The position numbers were made by a program, and so were the translations under genes. This document shows, one piece after another, positions 34,444 to 43,002 of a DNA stretch of 64,000 nt. The notes below the pieces were generated by a model. The model was not told the DNA's origin. It searched no databases and was given only the letters and a program-made list of their open reading frames with translations. Numbering within the stretch: the first letter of the stretch is position 1; each line of letters begins with the position of its first letter. Source of the stretch: Streptomyces mirabilis (GTDB lineage: Bacteria; Actinomycetota; Actinomycetes; Streptomycetales; Streptomycetaceae); contig NZ_CP074102.1 in the NCBI RefSeq assembly GCF_018310535.1, positions 2,604,001 to 2,668,000 of the forward strand, written 5' to 3'.

Positions 34444-35337
34444 GTGACTGACGCGCCCGTCGCGGTGAGCGACGACCCCCGGCACGAACTCGGCGAGTTC
34501 CTCAGGACTCGCCGCACCCGGCTGCGGCCGCAGGACGTCGGTCTGGAACCCGGCCCGCGGCGGCGCGTCGCCGGGCTGCGGCGCGAAGAACTGGCTCTGC
34601 TGGCCGGGGTCAGCTCGGACTACTACCAGCGCATGGAGCAGGGCCGCGACGTACGCCCGTCCGAGCAGGTCCTCGACGCCCTCGCACGCGCCCTCAGCTT
34701 CTCCGCCGAGGAGACCCGGCATCTGCACAGCCTCGCCGCCGCCGCGCGCACGCCCACCAGGCGCCCGCGCGACCACGCGCCCGAGGAGGTGCCGCCCACC
34801 ACCCTGCGGCTGCTGCGCACGATGACCTCGCCCTCCGTGGTCGTCGGCCGCTTCCTGGACGTACTGGCGTGGAACCCGCTCGCCGGTGCCCTGCTCGGCG
34901 AGTTCACCCAGCGCCCGCGGAACGAGCGCAATCTGCTGTCGCTGCTGCTGCACCCGGAGGCCGACCGGACGTGCCCGGAGCGGGCCGCCACCGTCGCCGA
35001 GCTGGTCGCGATGCTGCGGACGCAGGTCGCGGCCGAGCCGGGGCATCCGCGCGCCGTCGAGCTGGTCGGTGAACTCGCCGTCCGCAGCGACGAGTTCGCG
35101 GGCCTGTGGGCGCGTCACGACGTGGCGGAGACCACCCGCGGCCGGATGCGCGTCCATCACCCGCTGGTCGGGGAGCTGAACCTGGACTGGGACGCGTACC
35201 CGATGCCGGGCGCCACCGGCCCCGTACTCATCGCCTTCACCGCCGAGGAGGGCGGGCCCGACGCCGAGCGCCTCCAGCTGCTCGCCGGCCTGCTCGTCGC
35301 CCCCGGTCCGGCGGCTGCGCCCCGCCCGCGGCCTTGA
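34444..35337 (+). CDS. XRE-family regulator with MmyB-like ligand domain
   Basis: A 297-residue transcription regulator. Residues 15-75 form an XRE helix-turn-helix: RRRVAGLRREELALLAGVSS and DYYQRMEQGRDVRPSEQVLD. The rest (VLAWNPLAGALLGEF, NLLSLLLHPEADR) is a PAS-like MmyB ligand domain, which in relatives binds fatty acid. GTG 34444 is the first start in frame that gives the normal N-terminus (SDDPRHELGEFLRTRRTRLR). It probably controls the divergent MDR reductase gene. These regulators are very common in Streptomyces beside oxidoreductases. Confidence 0.93.
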   Translation: MTDAPVAVSDDPRHELGEFLRTRRTRLRPQDVGLEPGPRRRVAGLRREELALLAGVSSDYYQRMEQGRDVRPSEQVLDALARALSFSAEETRHLHSLAAAARTPTRRPRDHAPEEVPPTTLRLLRTMTSPSVVVGRFLDVLAWNPLAGALLGEFTQRPRNERNLLSLLLHPEADRTCPERAATVAELVAMLRTQVAAEPGHPRAVELVGELAVRSDEFAGLWARHDVAETTRGRMRVHHPLVGELNLDWDAYPMPGATGPVLIAFTAEEGGPDAERLQLLAGLLVAPGPAAAPRPRP

Positions 35338-35377
35338 CCCACCGGCCCCTGTCAGTGGGCCGTGTCATCCTGAAGAA

Positions 35378-35803
35378 ATGACTCTGGAGGATCTGGTCCG
35401 GCTGCGCCGGGCACGCGACCGGATGGACCGCGAGTACGCGGAGCCGCTGGACGTCGCCGCGCTCGCGCGCACCGCGCTGATGTCACCCGGGCACTTCCAG
35501 CGGAGCTTCCGGGCGGCGTACGGGGAGACGCCGTACAGCTATCTGATGACCCGCCGAATAGAACGGGCCAAGGCCCTGCTGCGGCGGGGCGACCTGACGG
35601 TCACGGAGGTCTGCCTCGCCGTGGGCTGTACGTCGCTCGGTTCGTTCAGCTCCCGCTTCACGGAGCTGGTCGGCGAGACCCCGAGCGCGTACCGGGCCCG
35701 GCCGCATGATCACGGCGCCCCGATCCCGCCGTGCGTGGCCCAGCGCCTGACCCGCCCGACCCGCCACCGCAACCCGGAAGCGGAACCGGGCACACGCCTC
35801 TAG
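35378..35803 (+). CDS. AraC-family regulator (DNA-binding domain only)
   Basis: A 141-residue AraC/XylS protein comprising little more than the two helix-turn-helix motifs: LDVAALARTALMSPGHFQRS with FRAAYGETPYSYLMTRRIER, and LTVTEVCLAVGCTSLGSFSS with FTELVGETPSAYR. There is no N-terminal ligand domain, so it may be constitutive or sense through a partner. Only 9 bp separate it from the following VOC-protein gene, and this AraC-VOC pair is a frequent actinobacterial operon. The C-terminal 30 residues are disordered. Confidence 0.93.
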   Translation: MTLEDLVRLRRARDRMDREYAEPLDVAALARTALMSPGHFQRSFRAAYGETPYSYLMTRRIERAKALLRRGDLTVTEVCLAVGCTSLGSFSSRFTELVGETPSAYRARPHDHGAPIPPCVAQRLTRPTRHRNPEAEPGTRL

Positions 35804-35812
35804 CGTGGGGCC

Positions 35813-36229
35813 ATGGACCTGAAACTCTCACAGTGCTTCATAGCCGTGGACGACCATGACAAAGCGCTCGCCTTCTACCGGGACGTCCTCGGCCTGGAGG
35901 TCCGGGGTGACGTCGCCTTCGAGGGGATGCGCTGGGTGACGGTCGGCTCCCCGCTCCAGCCGGACGTCCAGATCGTCCTGGAGCCCCCCGCCGCGAGCCC
36001 GGACATCTCCCCCGCCGACAAACAGGCCATGGCCGAGCTCCTCGCCAAGGGCATCCTGCGCGGCGTCATCTTCTCCACCGCCGACTGCGACGCCCTCTAC
36101 GAACGCGTCCGCGCCTCCGGCGCCGACGTCCTCCAGGAGCCGATGGACCAGCCGTACGGCGTCCGCGACTGCGCCTTCCGCGACCCTGCGGGCAACCTCC
36201 TCCGCTTCACCGAACGCCCCGACGCCTGA
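35813..36229 (+). CDS. VOC-family protein (glyoxalase-like)
   Basis: A 138-residue single VOC module pair: QCFIAVDDHDKALAFYRDVL and GLEVRGDV in the first beta-alpha-beta unit, and GVIFSTADCDALYERVRASG with YGVRDCAFRDPAGNLLRF in the second. The DPxGN signature with the following acidic or aromatic metal ligand is typical of dioxygenase/glyoxalase/bleomycin-resistance folds. It is translated just after the AraC regulator, which probably controls it. Substrate cannot be inferred. Confidence 0.9.
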   Translation: MDLKLSQCFIAVDDHDKALAFYRDVLGLEVRGDVAFEGMRWVTVGSPLQPDVQIVLEPPAASPDISPADKQAMAELLAKGILRGVIFSTADCDALYERVRASGADVLQEPMDQPYGVRDCAFRDPAGNLLRFTERPDA

Positions 36230-36342
36230 CCCCGGCCACCCCCGCATCGGCCGGCGGGAGGGAGACTACGTCTGTGCGTTCCGTGGGAGCGGGTCGCCCA
36301 TGGAATGGAACGTCTGAAGTCCCGTAGTCCGAGGAGTCATCG

Positions 36343-37197
36343 ATGCCGTCCGCGCGCCCCCGCGTCCTCTACGTCAGTGACCTGGCCTACCCGGCCAAGG
36401 GGCGGCGGTACTGCGACGAGGACATCTTCCTCACCTCCCGGCTGCGCGAGGAGTTCGACCTCGCCGTGTGCCACCCCCTGGACGCGGCCGCGCTGATGAC
36501 CGGCTTCGACGCCGTGGTCGTGCGGAACAGCGGGCCCGTGCTGCACTACCAGGCGGAGTACGACGCGTTCCGGAAGCAGGCGGTCACGGAAGGTGTCCGC
36601 GTGTACAACCAGCTGTCCGGCAAGGGGGACATGGCAGGGAAGGGATACCTGCTGGACCTCACCGCGGCGGGGTTCCCGGTCATCCCGACCATCGATCGCG
36701 CGGACGACCTCGACCGGCTTCCGGACGTCGACACCTACGTCGTGAAGCCCAGGACGGGCGCGGACTCCATCGGCCTGGAGTTCGTACCGCGCGACCGGCT
36801 GCCCGAACTGTCGTACGACAACATCCTCGTCCAGCCACGCATCGACTTCCGCTACGAGGTGTCCTTCTACTTCGTCGACCACACCTTCCAGTACGCCCTG
36901 TACGCCCCCCGCCCGGACGAACGCTGGGCCCTGGAACCGTACGAGCCGACCGAGCGGGACCGGGAGTTCGCGCAGCGGTTCGTCGACTGGAACGACATCG
37001 CGTACGGCATCCAGCGCGTCGACGCCTGCCGGGCCCCCGACGGCGGGCTGCTCCTCGTGGAGCTGGAGGACCTGAACCCGTATCTGTCCCTGGACGTCCT
37101 CTCCCCCGACACACGGGACGCCTTCGTCTCACGGGTGAAAACATCGTTGCGCGGGCTGATCGGGCAGGAGACGGTACGAGCCGCACACGACGTCTGA
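36343..37197 (+). CDS. ATP-grasp-like protein
   Basis: A 284-residue protein with the layout of an ATP-grasp enzyme: an N-terminal Rossmann-like part (RVLYVSDLAYPAKG, FDAVVVRNSGPV), NQLSGKGDMAGKGYLLDLTA and VIPTIDRADDLDRL in the middle, then VVKPRTGADSIGLEFV as the nucleotide-binding lysine strand, and VELEDLNPYLSL with the acidic metal ligands (E/N pair) at the end. ATP-grasp enzymes join a carboxylate to an amine or thiol through an acyl-phosphate. I do not recognise the exact family. It is followed 20 bp later by a two-domain VOC protein. ATG 36343 is preceded by GAGG-like sequence. Confidence 0.75.
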   Translation: MPSARPRVLYVSDLAYPAKGRRYCDEDIFLTSRLREEFDLAVCHPLDAAALMTGFDAVVVRNSGPVLHYQAEYDAFRKQAVTEGVRVYNQLSGKGDMAGKGYLLDLTAAGFPVIPTIDRADDLDRLPDVDTYVVKPRTGADSIGLEFVPRDRLPELSYDNILVQPRIDFRYEVSFYFVDHTFQYALYAPRPDERWALEPYEPTERDREFAQRFVDWNDIAYGIQRVDACRAPDGGLLLVELEDLNPYLSLDVLSPDTRDAFVSRVKTSLRGLIGQETVRAAHDV

Positions 37198-37217
37198 GAG
37201 GGAGCGGGAAACGACCC

Positions 37218-37976
37218 ATGGCCGACCCCATTCGATGGACCTATGCCTTCGTCGACCGGCCCATGAAGGACTTCGATCGCGCCTGCGGCTTCTGGACCGC
37301 GGTCACGGCGACGAAGCTGTCCGAACCGCGCGGTGAGCAGGGCGAGTTCGTGACCCTGCTGCCCGACGGCACCGACGCCTGCGTCAAGGCGCAGGGCGTC
37401 GACGCGGGCGAGGGCGGCGCCCATCTCGACCTCGCCGTCGAGGACGTACCGGCGCTGGCGGAGTCGGCCCGGCGGCTCGGCGCCGAGATCGTCACCACCG
37501 AAGAGGACCTGGTCGTCCTGCGCTCCCCCGGCGGCCAGCCGTTCTGCGCGGTCCGTTGGCACGGCGAGTCGGCGCGGCCTCCCGTCGTCCCCGGACCCGC
37601 CGGCGCGACCAGCCGCCTCGACCAGGTGTGCCTCGACGTGGCGCCCACCCGCTTCGAGGTCGAAGTCGCCTTCTGGAGCGCCTTGACCGGATGGGAGTCG
37701 CACCCCGGCGCGCTCCCGGAGTTCCACCTGCTCAGGCCACCCACCGGGCTCCCCTTCCGCATCCTCCTGCAACGCCTGGACACCGCCCGCCCCGCCTCCG
37801 CCCACCTCGACATCGCCTGCTCGGACGTCGAGGCGGTACGCGCCGACCACGAGCGGCTCGGTGCCGTGCTCGTCGGCCACGGTGCCCGCTGGGCCGTCAT
37901 GCGGGACCCGGTCGGCGGCACGTACTGCCTGACCGGCCGGGACCCGGCGACGGGCAGCCTCCCGGCCCCGGCCTGA
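37218..37976 (+). CDS. Two-domain VOC protein
   Basis: A 252-residue protein built from two VOC units in tandem: RWTYAFVDRPMKDFDRACGF, with DLAVEDVPALAESARRLGAE, in the first, and LDQVCLDVAPTRFEVEVAFW, with LDIACSDVEAVRADHERLGA, in the second. Both end in DPxGG- or PGGQPF-like turns. The pair resembles glyoxalase-like domain proteins of Streptomyces with no known substrate. ATG 37218 lies 20 bp after the ATP-grasp stop, so they probably form an operon. No metal triad can be assigned with confidence. Confidence 0.88.
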   Translation: MADPIRWTYAFVDRPMKDFDRACGFWTAVTATKLSEPRGEQGEFVTLLPDGTDACVKAQGVDAGEGGAHLDLAVEDVPALAESARRLGAEIVTTEEDLVVLRSPGGQPFCAVRWHGESARPPVVPGPAGATSRLDQVCLDVAPTRFEVEVAFWSALTGWESHPGALPEFHLLRPPTGLPFRILLQRLDTARPASAHLDIACSDVEAVRADHERLGAVLVGHGARWAVMRDPVGGTYCLTGRDPATGSLPAPA

Positions 37977-37990
37977 TCCGAAGGACGGCG

Positions 37991-38323
37991 CTACGCGGAC
38001 TCCCACACCTCCACGTCCACCACGGCCGCCACCGGAATCGGCCCGTAGATGTGCGGGAACTCCTCGCCCCCGGGCTTGACCGCCTCGTAGCGCAACGGCA
38101 CGTCCAGCCGTTCGGGATCGATGACCAGGAGCACCAGCTCGTCGGGGCCGTCGTACCCGCCGTACAGGAAGGAGGCGACCGCGGGGACCTGGTGCCGCAG
38201 CGAGCAGTGGATGAAGCCCTCCTCCTGGAGGGTGCGGCCACGTGTGGACATCTCGTACGCGCCTGCCGCGCGGGCCGCGTCCCACAGGGAGCGCTCGGTG
38301 AGGTGCAACAAGGGTTCGGACAT
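37991..38323 (-). CDS. DUF952 family protein
   Basis: A 110-residue DUF952 protein: SEPLLHLTERSLWDAARAAG, GFIHCSLRHQVPAVA, and DELVLLVIDPERLDVPLRYE followed by EEFPHIYGPIPVAAVV. The conserved FIHCS and FPHIYGP(I/L) motifs define the family, whose structure recalls ADP-ribosyltransferase folds; no activity is established. ATG 38323 is chosen over a GTG six bases upstream. It converges on the VOC gene with a 14-bp gap. Confidence 0.9.
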   Translation of the reverse strand: MSEPLLHLTERSLWDAARAAGAYEMSTRGRTLQEEGFIHCSLRHQVPAVASFLYGGYDGPDELVLLVIDPERLDVPLRYEAVKPGGEEFPHIYGPIPVAAVVDVEVWESA

Positions 38324-38410
38324 GCCCACACGCTACGGCCTCGGCCGGGCCGCCCGCGTCGACAAGTAGCGCCGCTAGGGGAGCCCGAGAGTCCCGCGGG
38401 CGCATCCCGC

Positions 38411-38824
38411 TCAGATGTCCCCGGCGCCGTCCAGAATGGGGCGGATGACCACCGGGTAGTTCGTTGCGCCCTCTGGTCCTGGGCAGCGGGTGACGCGCTC
38501 GGCGATCTCGGTGACCCGCTCCAGGCTCGCGCACTCCAGGACCCAGTAGCCGGCGATCAGCTCCTTGGTCTCGCCGTACGGCCCGTCGGAGATGACGGCC
38601 TTCCCGTCCTGTCCTGCCGTGACCAGGCGGGTCTGTGCCGGTTCGGCCAGCCCCTGCCCGTCGACGAGCTCACCGGACTTCGAGAGGTCGTCGTTGATCG
38701 CGCCCATGTACGCGTACATCGCCTGCAGCTCCTGCTCGCTCCAGGCCGGGGCGTGCGCGGAGCCCTTGCCCCGCATGCCCTCGTAGTCCGCCTGCGTGCC
38801 CTGCACCATCACCAGGTACTTCAT
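38411..38824 (-). CDS. YCII-related (DGPF domain) protein
   Basis: A 137-residue YCII-family protein starting MKYLVMVQGTQADYE. It has the signature SDGPYGETKELIAGYWVLEC and ends with CPGPEGATNYPVVIRPIL. Such proteins are often paired with ECF sigma factors in Streptomyces, but none is adjacent here. The fold is a ferredoxin-like dimer with a His-Asp pair in some members; no activity is certain. It lies 21 bp downstream of the small zinc-ribbon gene and may share its transcript. Confidence 0.9.
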   Translation of the reverse strand: MKYLVMVQGTQADYEGMRGKGSAHAPAWSEQELQAMYAYMGAINDDLSKSGELVDGQGLAEPAQTRLVTAGQDGKAVISDGPYGETKELIAGYWVLECASLERVTEIAERVTRCPGPEGATNYPVVIRPILDGAGDI

Positions 38825-38845
38825 GAGTCGGCTCCCTCGGCTTCC

Positions 38846-39148
38846 TCATTTTTCCGCGACGGACTCCCCGGGATGCTCCGGGGGCTCCCCGGTGTCCCTG
38901 GTGTCCCTGCCGGGTTCGGCTCCGAGCCCGGGTACGGACCGGGACCCCGCACCGGCTCCGGCTTTGGCGCCGCCGCCGGACCTGGCTCCGGCTCCGACCC
39001 CGGGCTCGCCGACGTACGCCTCGCACTCGGGGTTGTGACAGGGGCCGGGACCCCACACGGGAACGAACGCGCCCAGCGTCTTGTGGCGCCGCACGACGGT
39101 GGTGACCGGCTGCCGGCAGGCGGGGCAGACATGCTCATCGGTGCCCAT
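38846..39148 (-). CDS. Small zinc-ribbon protein with Gly/Ala/Pro tail
   Basis: A 100-residue protein. The first 45 residues contain CPACRQPVTTVVRRHKTLGA and GPCHNPECEAYVGE: two cysteine pairs (CxxC and CxxxxC) with an intervening RRH, a likely zinc ribbon. The tail is low complexity (GVGAGARSGGGAKAGAGAGS) and probably disordered. The start ATG 39148 removes a non-conserved upstream frame. Function unknown; comparable small zinc-ribbon proteins accompany enzymes or nucleic-acid binders. Confidence 0.7.
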   Translation of the reverse strand: MGTDEHVCPACRQPVTTVVRRHKTLGAFVPVWGPGPCHNPECEAYVGEPGVGAGARSGGGAKAGAGAGSRSVPGLGAEPGRDTRDTGEPPEHPGESVAEK

Positions 39149-39307
39149 GCATTCAGGGTAGGGCGGGAGACGCTTCAGCGCTTCCTGCTGTACGTCCGCA
39201 CGAAGACGCCGCTCTTGTAACGCGCGCGCCTCGGTCGAGCAGCGCCCCCGCGAGCCGCGCACCGCCGCCAGACAGATGCCGAACCCGCCGTCCTCCGACT
39301 TGCCCGA

Positions 39308-39919
39308 TCAGACTCCCCGCCCGGGCTGCGGCTCGCGCCACATCGGCCACATCCGCGGACCGTCCGGCAGGTCGAGGGGCCGCCCGGTGACGTCGAAGCC
39401 GAGACGCTCGTAGAGCCGTCGGCTGTCGGCGTTGCTCGCCTCCAGATAGGCCGACAGGCCTTCGCGGTCGCAGCGGTCGAGGACCGACCGGACGAGCGCG
39501 GTGCCGAGTCCCTCGCCCTGGCGCTGCGGCGCCACGCCGATCATCCACAGGTACTCGTGGGCGCGGCCCGCGGGGTGGATCCCGGCCGTCAGGCGGCCGA
39601 TCAGCTCGACCCGCTCGTTGTCCGGGTCGACGGCCTCACGCAGCCGTACGGGACCGTCGTCCTCGTCGTCGGCGTGGCCGGCGTCGGCGGGCACGGACAG
39701 CCACAGCGCGCACGCCGAACCGTCCTCCGTGACGTCGACGCGGCCCTCGGCGAGCACGATCTCGGTGAACATCCCCATCAGTCCGGGGTGCTTGGCGCGG
39801 CGGTGCGCCGCGTCCGGAAAGACCCAGACACTCACCGGGTCGTCCTGGAACGCCTCGTCGAGCAGCCGGGTGACCAGCTCCCGATCACCCTCGTCCGCCG
39901 TCCGGATCACCACGCCCAT
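39308..39919 (-). CDS. GNAT-family N-acetyltransferase
   Basis: A 203-residue GNAT protein. The N-terminal strand-helix reads VVIRTADEGDRELVTRLLDE, and the acetyl-CoA pyrophosphate loop is PQRQGEGLGTALVRSVLDRC near residue 132. The C-terminal ADSRRLYERLGFDVTG is the usual last helix. The acceptor is unknown. An acidic insert (GHADDEDDGPVRLREAVD) is specific to this protein. It is separated from the encapsulin operon by a terminator-like hairpin at 40004-40038. Confidence 0.92.
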   Translation of the reverse strand: MGVVIRTADEGDRELVTRLLDEAFQDDPVSVWVFPDAAHRRAKHPGLMGMFTEIVLAEGRVDVTEDGSACALWLSVPADAGHADDEDDGPVRLREAVDPDNERVELIGRLTAGIHPAGRAHEYLWMIGVAPQRQGEGLGTALVRSVLDRCDREGLSAYLEASNADSRRLYERLGFDVTGRPLDLPDGPRMWPMWREPQPGRGV

Positions 39920-40003
39920 GTCCCACCCTCTCGCCTCAACCGCCGCTGATCGTACGGCTGTTGCAGCCTAGGGCCTGTCGGGCCTGTCCGGGCCCGAGAG
40001 GGG

Positions 40004-40038
40004 CGGGCCCCGCGCACCGTGGGGATGCGCGGGACCCG
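40004..40038 (-). terminator. Hairpin after the polyprenyl synthase gene
   Basis: 13-bp stem (40004-40016 with 40026-40038, one G:U or A mismatch) and 9-nt loop, about 115 bp beyond the polyprenyl synthase stop. Likely terminator of the encapsulin operon. Confidence 0.6.
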
Positions 40039-40114
40039 TTCCGGCCGGAGCCCGGTGCCGTACGGAGGTCAGGTGTCGTACGGTCCCGGAGGCCCCGGGG
40101 TCTTCAACCGCCCT

Positions 40115-40156
40115 TCTGAAGAGTCGAACGGGTCATCTGAAGGGTCGAGCGGGTCA
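40115..40156. repeat. 21-bp tandem duplication at the polyprenyl synthase stop codon
   Basis: Two adjacent 21-bp copies (40115-40135, 40136-40156), differing at two bases, whose last three bases are the stop codon (TCA on plus). The first copy gives a second in-frame stop 21 bp further on. Confidence 0.85.
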
Positions 40157-41356
40157 GTTGCTGCGCCGCGTCACGAACTCCGCGAGCGCGAGAAGGCCAC
40201 CCGCCGCCTCCGGGTCGGGGATCGCCCGGGACAGCTCGTGCATCGCCCGGGACATCCGGTCGGCCGCCTGGAGCTGCGCCCAGTCACGGCCGCCCGCCCG
40301 CTCGACGGCCAGCACCGTGCGCTCCAGCTCCCCTTCCTGGTAGGGAACTCCGTACAGCTCGGCGAGTTCCGTCGCCGCCGGGGTGCCGGAGGCGAGCGCG
40401 GCGACCACGGGCAGGGACTTCTTGCGGGCGATGAGATCCGCCCCGGCCGGCTTGCCGGTGCGGCTCGGGTCCCCCCAGATCCCGATCACGTCGTCGATCA
40501 GCTGGAAGGCGAGCCCGGCCTCCCGGCCGAACGCGTCCAACGCGTCGACGTCCTCCTCGTCCGCCCCCGCGTACAGCCCGCCGAGCGCGCATGCGCAGCC
40601 GAGCAGCGCGCCGGTCTTGGCCTCGGCCATGGCGAGCACTTCGTCGAGGGTGACCTCGTCGGGGCCGCGCTTTTCCATGGCCGTGTCCGCGTGCTGTCCC
40701 TCGCACAGCTCGACGACGCAGGACGCGAGCCGGGCGGCGGCGGCCCGGGACGCCGGGTGCGAGTCCTCGGCGAGCAGCCGCTGCGCGAGCGCCTGCATGG
40801 CGTCCCCGGTGAGGATCGCGTCGGCGTCGCCGAACACGGTCCACGCGGTGGGGCGGTGTCTTCGGGTGGTGTCCCGGTCCATGACGTCGTCGTGCAACAG
40901 CGTGAAGTTGTGGATCAACTCCACGGCGGCCGCCGCCTGTACGGCGGCCGCGTGCTGACCGCCGAGCGCTCCCGTGGCGGTGAGCACCAGCGCCGGACGG
41001 ATCGCCTTGCCCGCGTTGCCCGCCGCCGGGGTGCCGTCCGCGTGCTCCCAGCCGAAGTGATAGAGCGCGATCCGGCGCATGGATCCCGGCAGCGAGTCGA
41101 TGGCCCTGCGCAGCTCGGGGTCGACGGACGCCCTGGCGTGCTCCAGGATGCCCGCCGCCTCCTGTCCGTCCAGCGGGCCGAGCGCGACCTGACGTTCCAT
41201 GGGCCTCCCGTCCGATGGACCGCCGTCCAAGGAACCGCCGTCCATGGGCTTGCCGATGAGGCCCCGCCTGTCCAAGGTCTCGGCCGGACTCCGCCTCGTC
41301 CCCGGTGTTCCCGCCTGATCGGGCGGGAACACGACGGCCGGCGTCGGGAAGGTCAC
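40154..41356 (-). CDS. Polyprenyl diphosphate synthase, probable encapsulin cargo
   Basis: A trans-isoprenyl diphosphate synthase that condenses IPP with allylic diphosphates. With GTG 41356, which overlaps the encapsulin stop by 4 bp, it has 400 residues. Residues 1-52 are a Pro/Gly/Asp-rich, apparently disordered extension ([17 protein letters not shown], then [13 protein letters not shown]). The catalytic part starts near 65: KAIRPALVL, first Asp-rich motif HDDVMDRD (Asp156, Asp157, Asp160), second motif [11 protein letters not shown]. Product length is unknown; C15-C20 is typical. ATG 41200 (with GGGAGG close by) would delete the extension. Family 2B encapsulins are known to carry terpenoid enzymes through such N-terminal segments, so this is a likely cargo. 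Confidence 0.87.
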   Translation of the reverse strand: MTFPTPAVVFPPDQAGTPGTRRSPAETLDRRGLIGKPMDGGSLDGGPSDGRPMERQVALGPLDGQEAAGILEHARASVDPELRRAIDSLPGSMRRIALYHFGWEHADGTPAAGNAGKAIRPALVLTATGALGGQHAAAVQAAAAVELIHNFTLLHDDVMDRDTTRRHRPTAWTVFGDADAILTGDAMQALAQRLLAEDSHPASRAAAARLASCVVELCEGQHADTAMEKRGPDEVTLDEVLAMAEAKTGALLGCACALGGLYAGADEEDVDALDAFGREAGLAFQLIDDVIGIWGDPSRTGKPAGADLIARKKSLPVVAALASGTPAATELAELYGVPYQEGELERTVLAVERAGGRDWAQLQAADRMSRAMHELSRAIPDPEAAGGLLALAEFVTRRSN

Positions 41357-42759
41357 CGCCAGCGGCCGATCTCGACGTTCTCCAGGATGCCGAGGGCGTC
41401 CGGCACGAGAACCGCCGCCGAGTAGTACGCCGTCACCAGGTAGGAGATGATCGCCTGTTCGTTGATGCCCATGAAGCGCACCGACAGGCTCGGCTCGATC
41501 TCGTCCGGGATGCCCGCCTGCTGGAGGCCGATGACACCCTGCTCGGCCTCGCCGGTACGCATGGCGATGATCGAGGTCGTCCGGGTGTCGCTGACGGGGA
41601 TCTTGTTGCACGGGAACAGCGGCACGCCGCGCCAGGTCGGGATGCGGTTGCCCGCGATCTCGATGCTCTCGGGGACCAGTCCGCGCTTGTTGCACTCGCG
41701 GCCGAACGCGGAGATCGCGCGCGGGTGGGCGAGGAACAGTTTGGTGCCACGCCGACGGCTGAGCAGCTCGTCCAGGTCGTCGGGGCTGGGCACGCCGTCG
41801 TGCGGCTGGAGCCGCTGGTCGTACTCGCAGTTGTTGAGCAGTCCGAACTCCCGGTTGTTGATGAGCTCGTGCTCCTGGCGCTCCTTCAACGCCTCGACGG
41901 TGAGGCGGAGCTGCTGCTCCGTCTGGTTCATCGGCTGGTTGTAGAGATCGGCCACGCGCGTGTGCAGGCGCAGCACGGTCTGGGCGATGCTCAGTTCGTA
42001 CTCGCGCGGCGCGGCCTCGTAGTCCACGAAGGTGCCGGGGATGTCCTGCTCCCCGGTGTGGCCGGCCGCGAGGTCGATCTCCTTCTCGCCGTACTTGTTG
42101 GTGCGCTGCTCCGGAATCGCGCGCAGCTCCGTGAGGTGTCCGCGCAGGGAGTCGGAGCGCTCGGCGACCTGCTCGAGGTCCCGGCGAGGCAGCGCGAGCA
42201 CGGTGACCGCGGTGACGGCGCGGGCCGTGTACTCCCAGATGGCGTCCGGGTCGATGAGCGCCTGCTCGCCGAAGTACGCGCCGTCGGCGAGGACGCCGAG
42301 GACCGCGTCGTCGCCGTACGGGCCGGTGCCGATCTTCTCCACCTTGCCGTGCGCGAGCAGGAACACCTCGTCGGACGGACTGCCGAACGAGGCGAGCACT
42401 TCGCCCAGTGCGAACTCCCGCTGCTGGCACCGCTGGGCGAGCTCGCCGAGCACCTCCTGATCCTCGAACGAGCGGAGCACGGACAGCTCGCCGAGCTCCG
42501 CGGGGATGACCTGCACACGGTCACCGGTCTTCACGAACGTCACACGGCCGTCGCCCACGGAGTAGCTGAGCCGCCGGTTCACGCGGTACGTGCCACCCTG
42601 CACGTTCACCCACGGCAGCATGCGCAGCAGCCACCGTGAGCTGATCTCCTGCATCTGGGGTGCGGACTTGGTGGTGGTGGCCAGGTTCCGCGCGGCCGAT
42701 GTGCCGAGACTCTGCTGCGGCTTGCCCTGACCCGCACGGACCTCTTCGCCTACCGACAT
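41353..42759 (-). CDS. Family 2B encapsulin shell protein with cyclic-nucleotide-binding domain (EshA-like)
   Basis: A 468-residue shell protein of the SrpI/EshA type. Residues 1-90 form the HK97-like N-terminal arm ([30 protein letters not shown]). A cNMP-binding domain is inserted at about 93-205 ([31 protein letters not shown]). The shell fold resumes ([53 protein letters not shown]). In the phosphate-binding cassette the usual R-x-A after ALxxxx is replaced by IWEYTARA, so nucleotide binding is uncertain. ATG 42759 has GGGAGGG eight bases upstream. EshA in S. griseus and S. coelicolor has been linked to development and antibiotic production. Confidence 0.92.
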   Translation of the reverse strand: MSVGEEVRAGQGKPQQSLGTSAARNLATTTKSAPQMQEISSRWLLRMLPWVNVQGGTYRVNRRLSYSVGDGRVTFVKTGDRVQVIPAELGELSVLRSFEDQEVLGELAQRCQQREFALGEVLASFGSPSDEVFLLAHGKVEKIGTGPYGDDAVLGVLADGAYFGEQALIDPDAIWEYTARAVTAVTVLALPRRDLEQVAERSDSLRGHLTELRAIPEQRTNKYGEKEIDLAAGHTGEQDIPGTFVDYEAAPREYELSIAQTVLRLHTRVADLYNQPMNQTEQQLRLTVEALKERQEHELINNREFGLLNNCEYDQRLQPHDGVPSPDDLDELLSRRRGTKLFLAHPRAISAFGRECNKRGLVPESIEIAGNRIPTWRGVPLFPCNKIPVSDTRTTSIIAMRTGEAEQGVIGLQQAGIPDEIEPSLSVRFMGINEQAIISYLVTAYYSAAVLVPDALGILENVEIGRWR

Positions 42760-43002
42760 GAAAATTGCCCTCCCGGTCATGCACTGATCTGCGCCGACCA
42801 GCCTTCCATCACGGAGCGTGCCGGTGCTATTACACGAATGAGCGGGAATGGATCACGGCGGATTGGGCAGAGAGTCCGGTTTTGTCGATCGATCGAACAG
42901 GCCGGAGCCGTTGCCGTCGAGCAGCGCGGAGCCGTTGCGAGCGGGAACTCCGAGATCAGGCCAACCGTTTGACGCGGTGACGGACGACGACAGGAGACGG
43001 CA

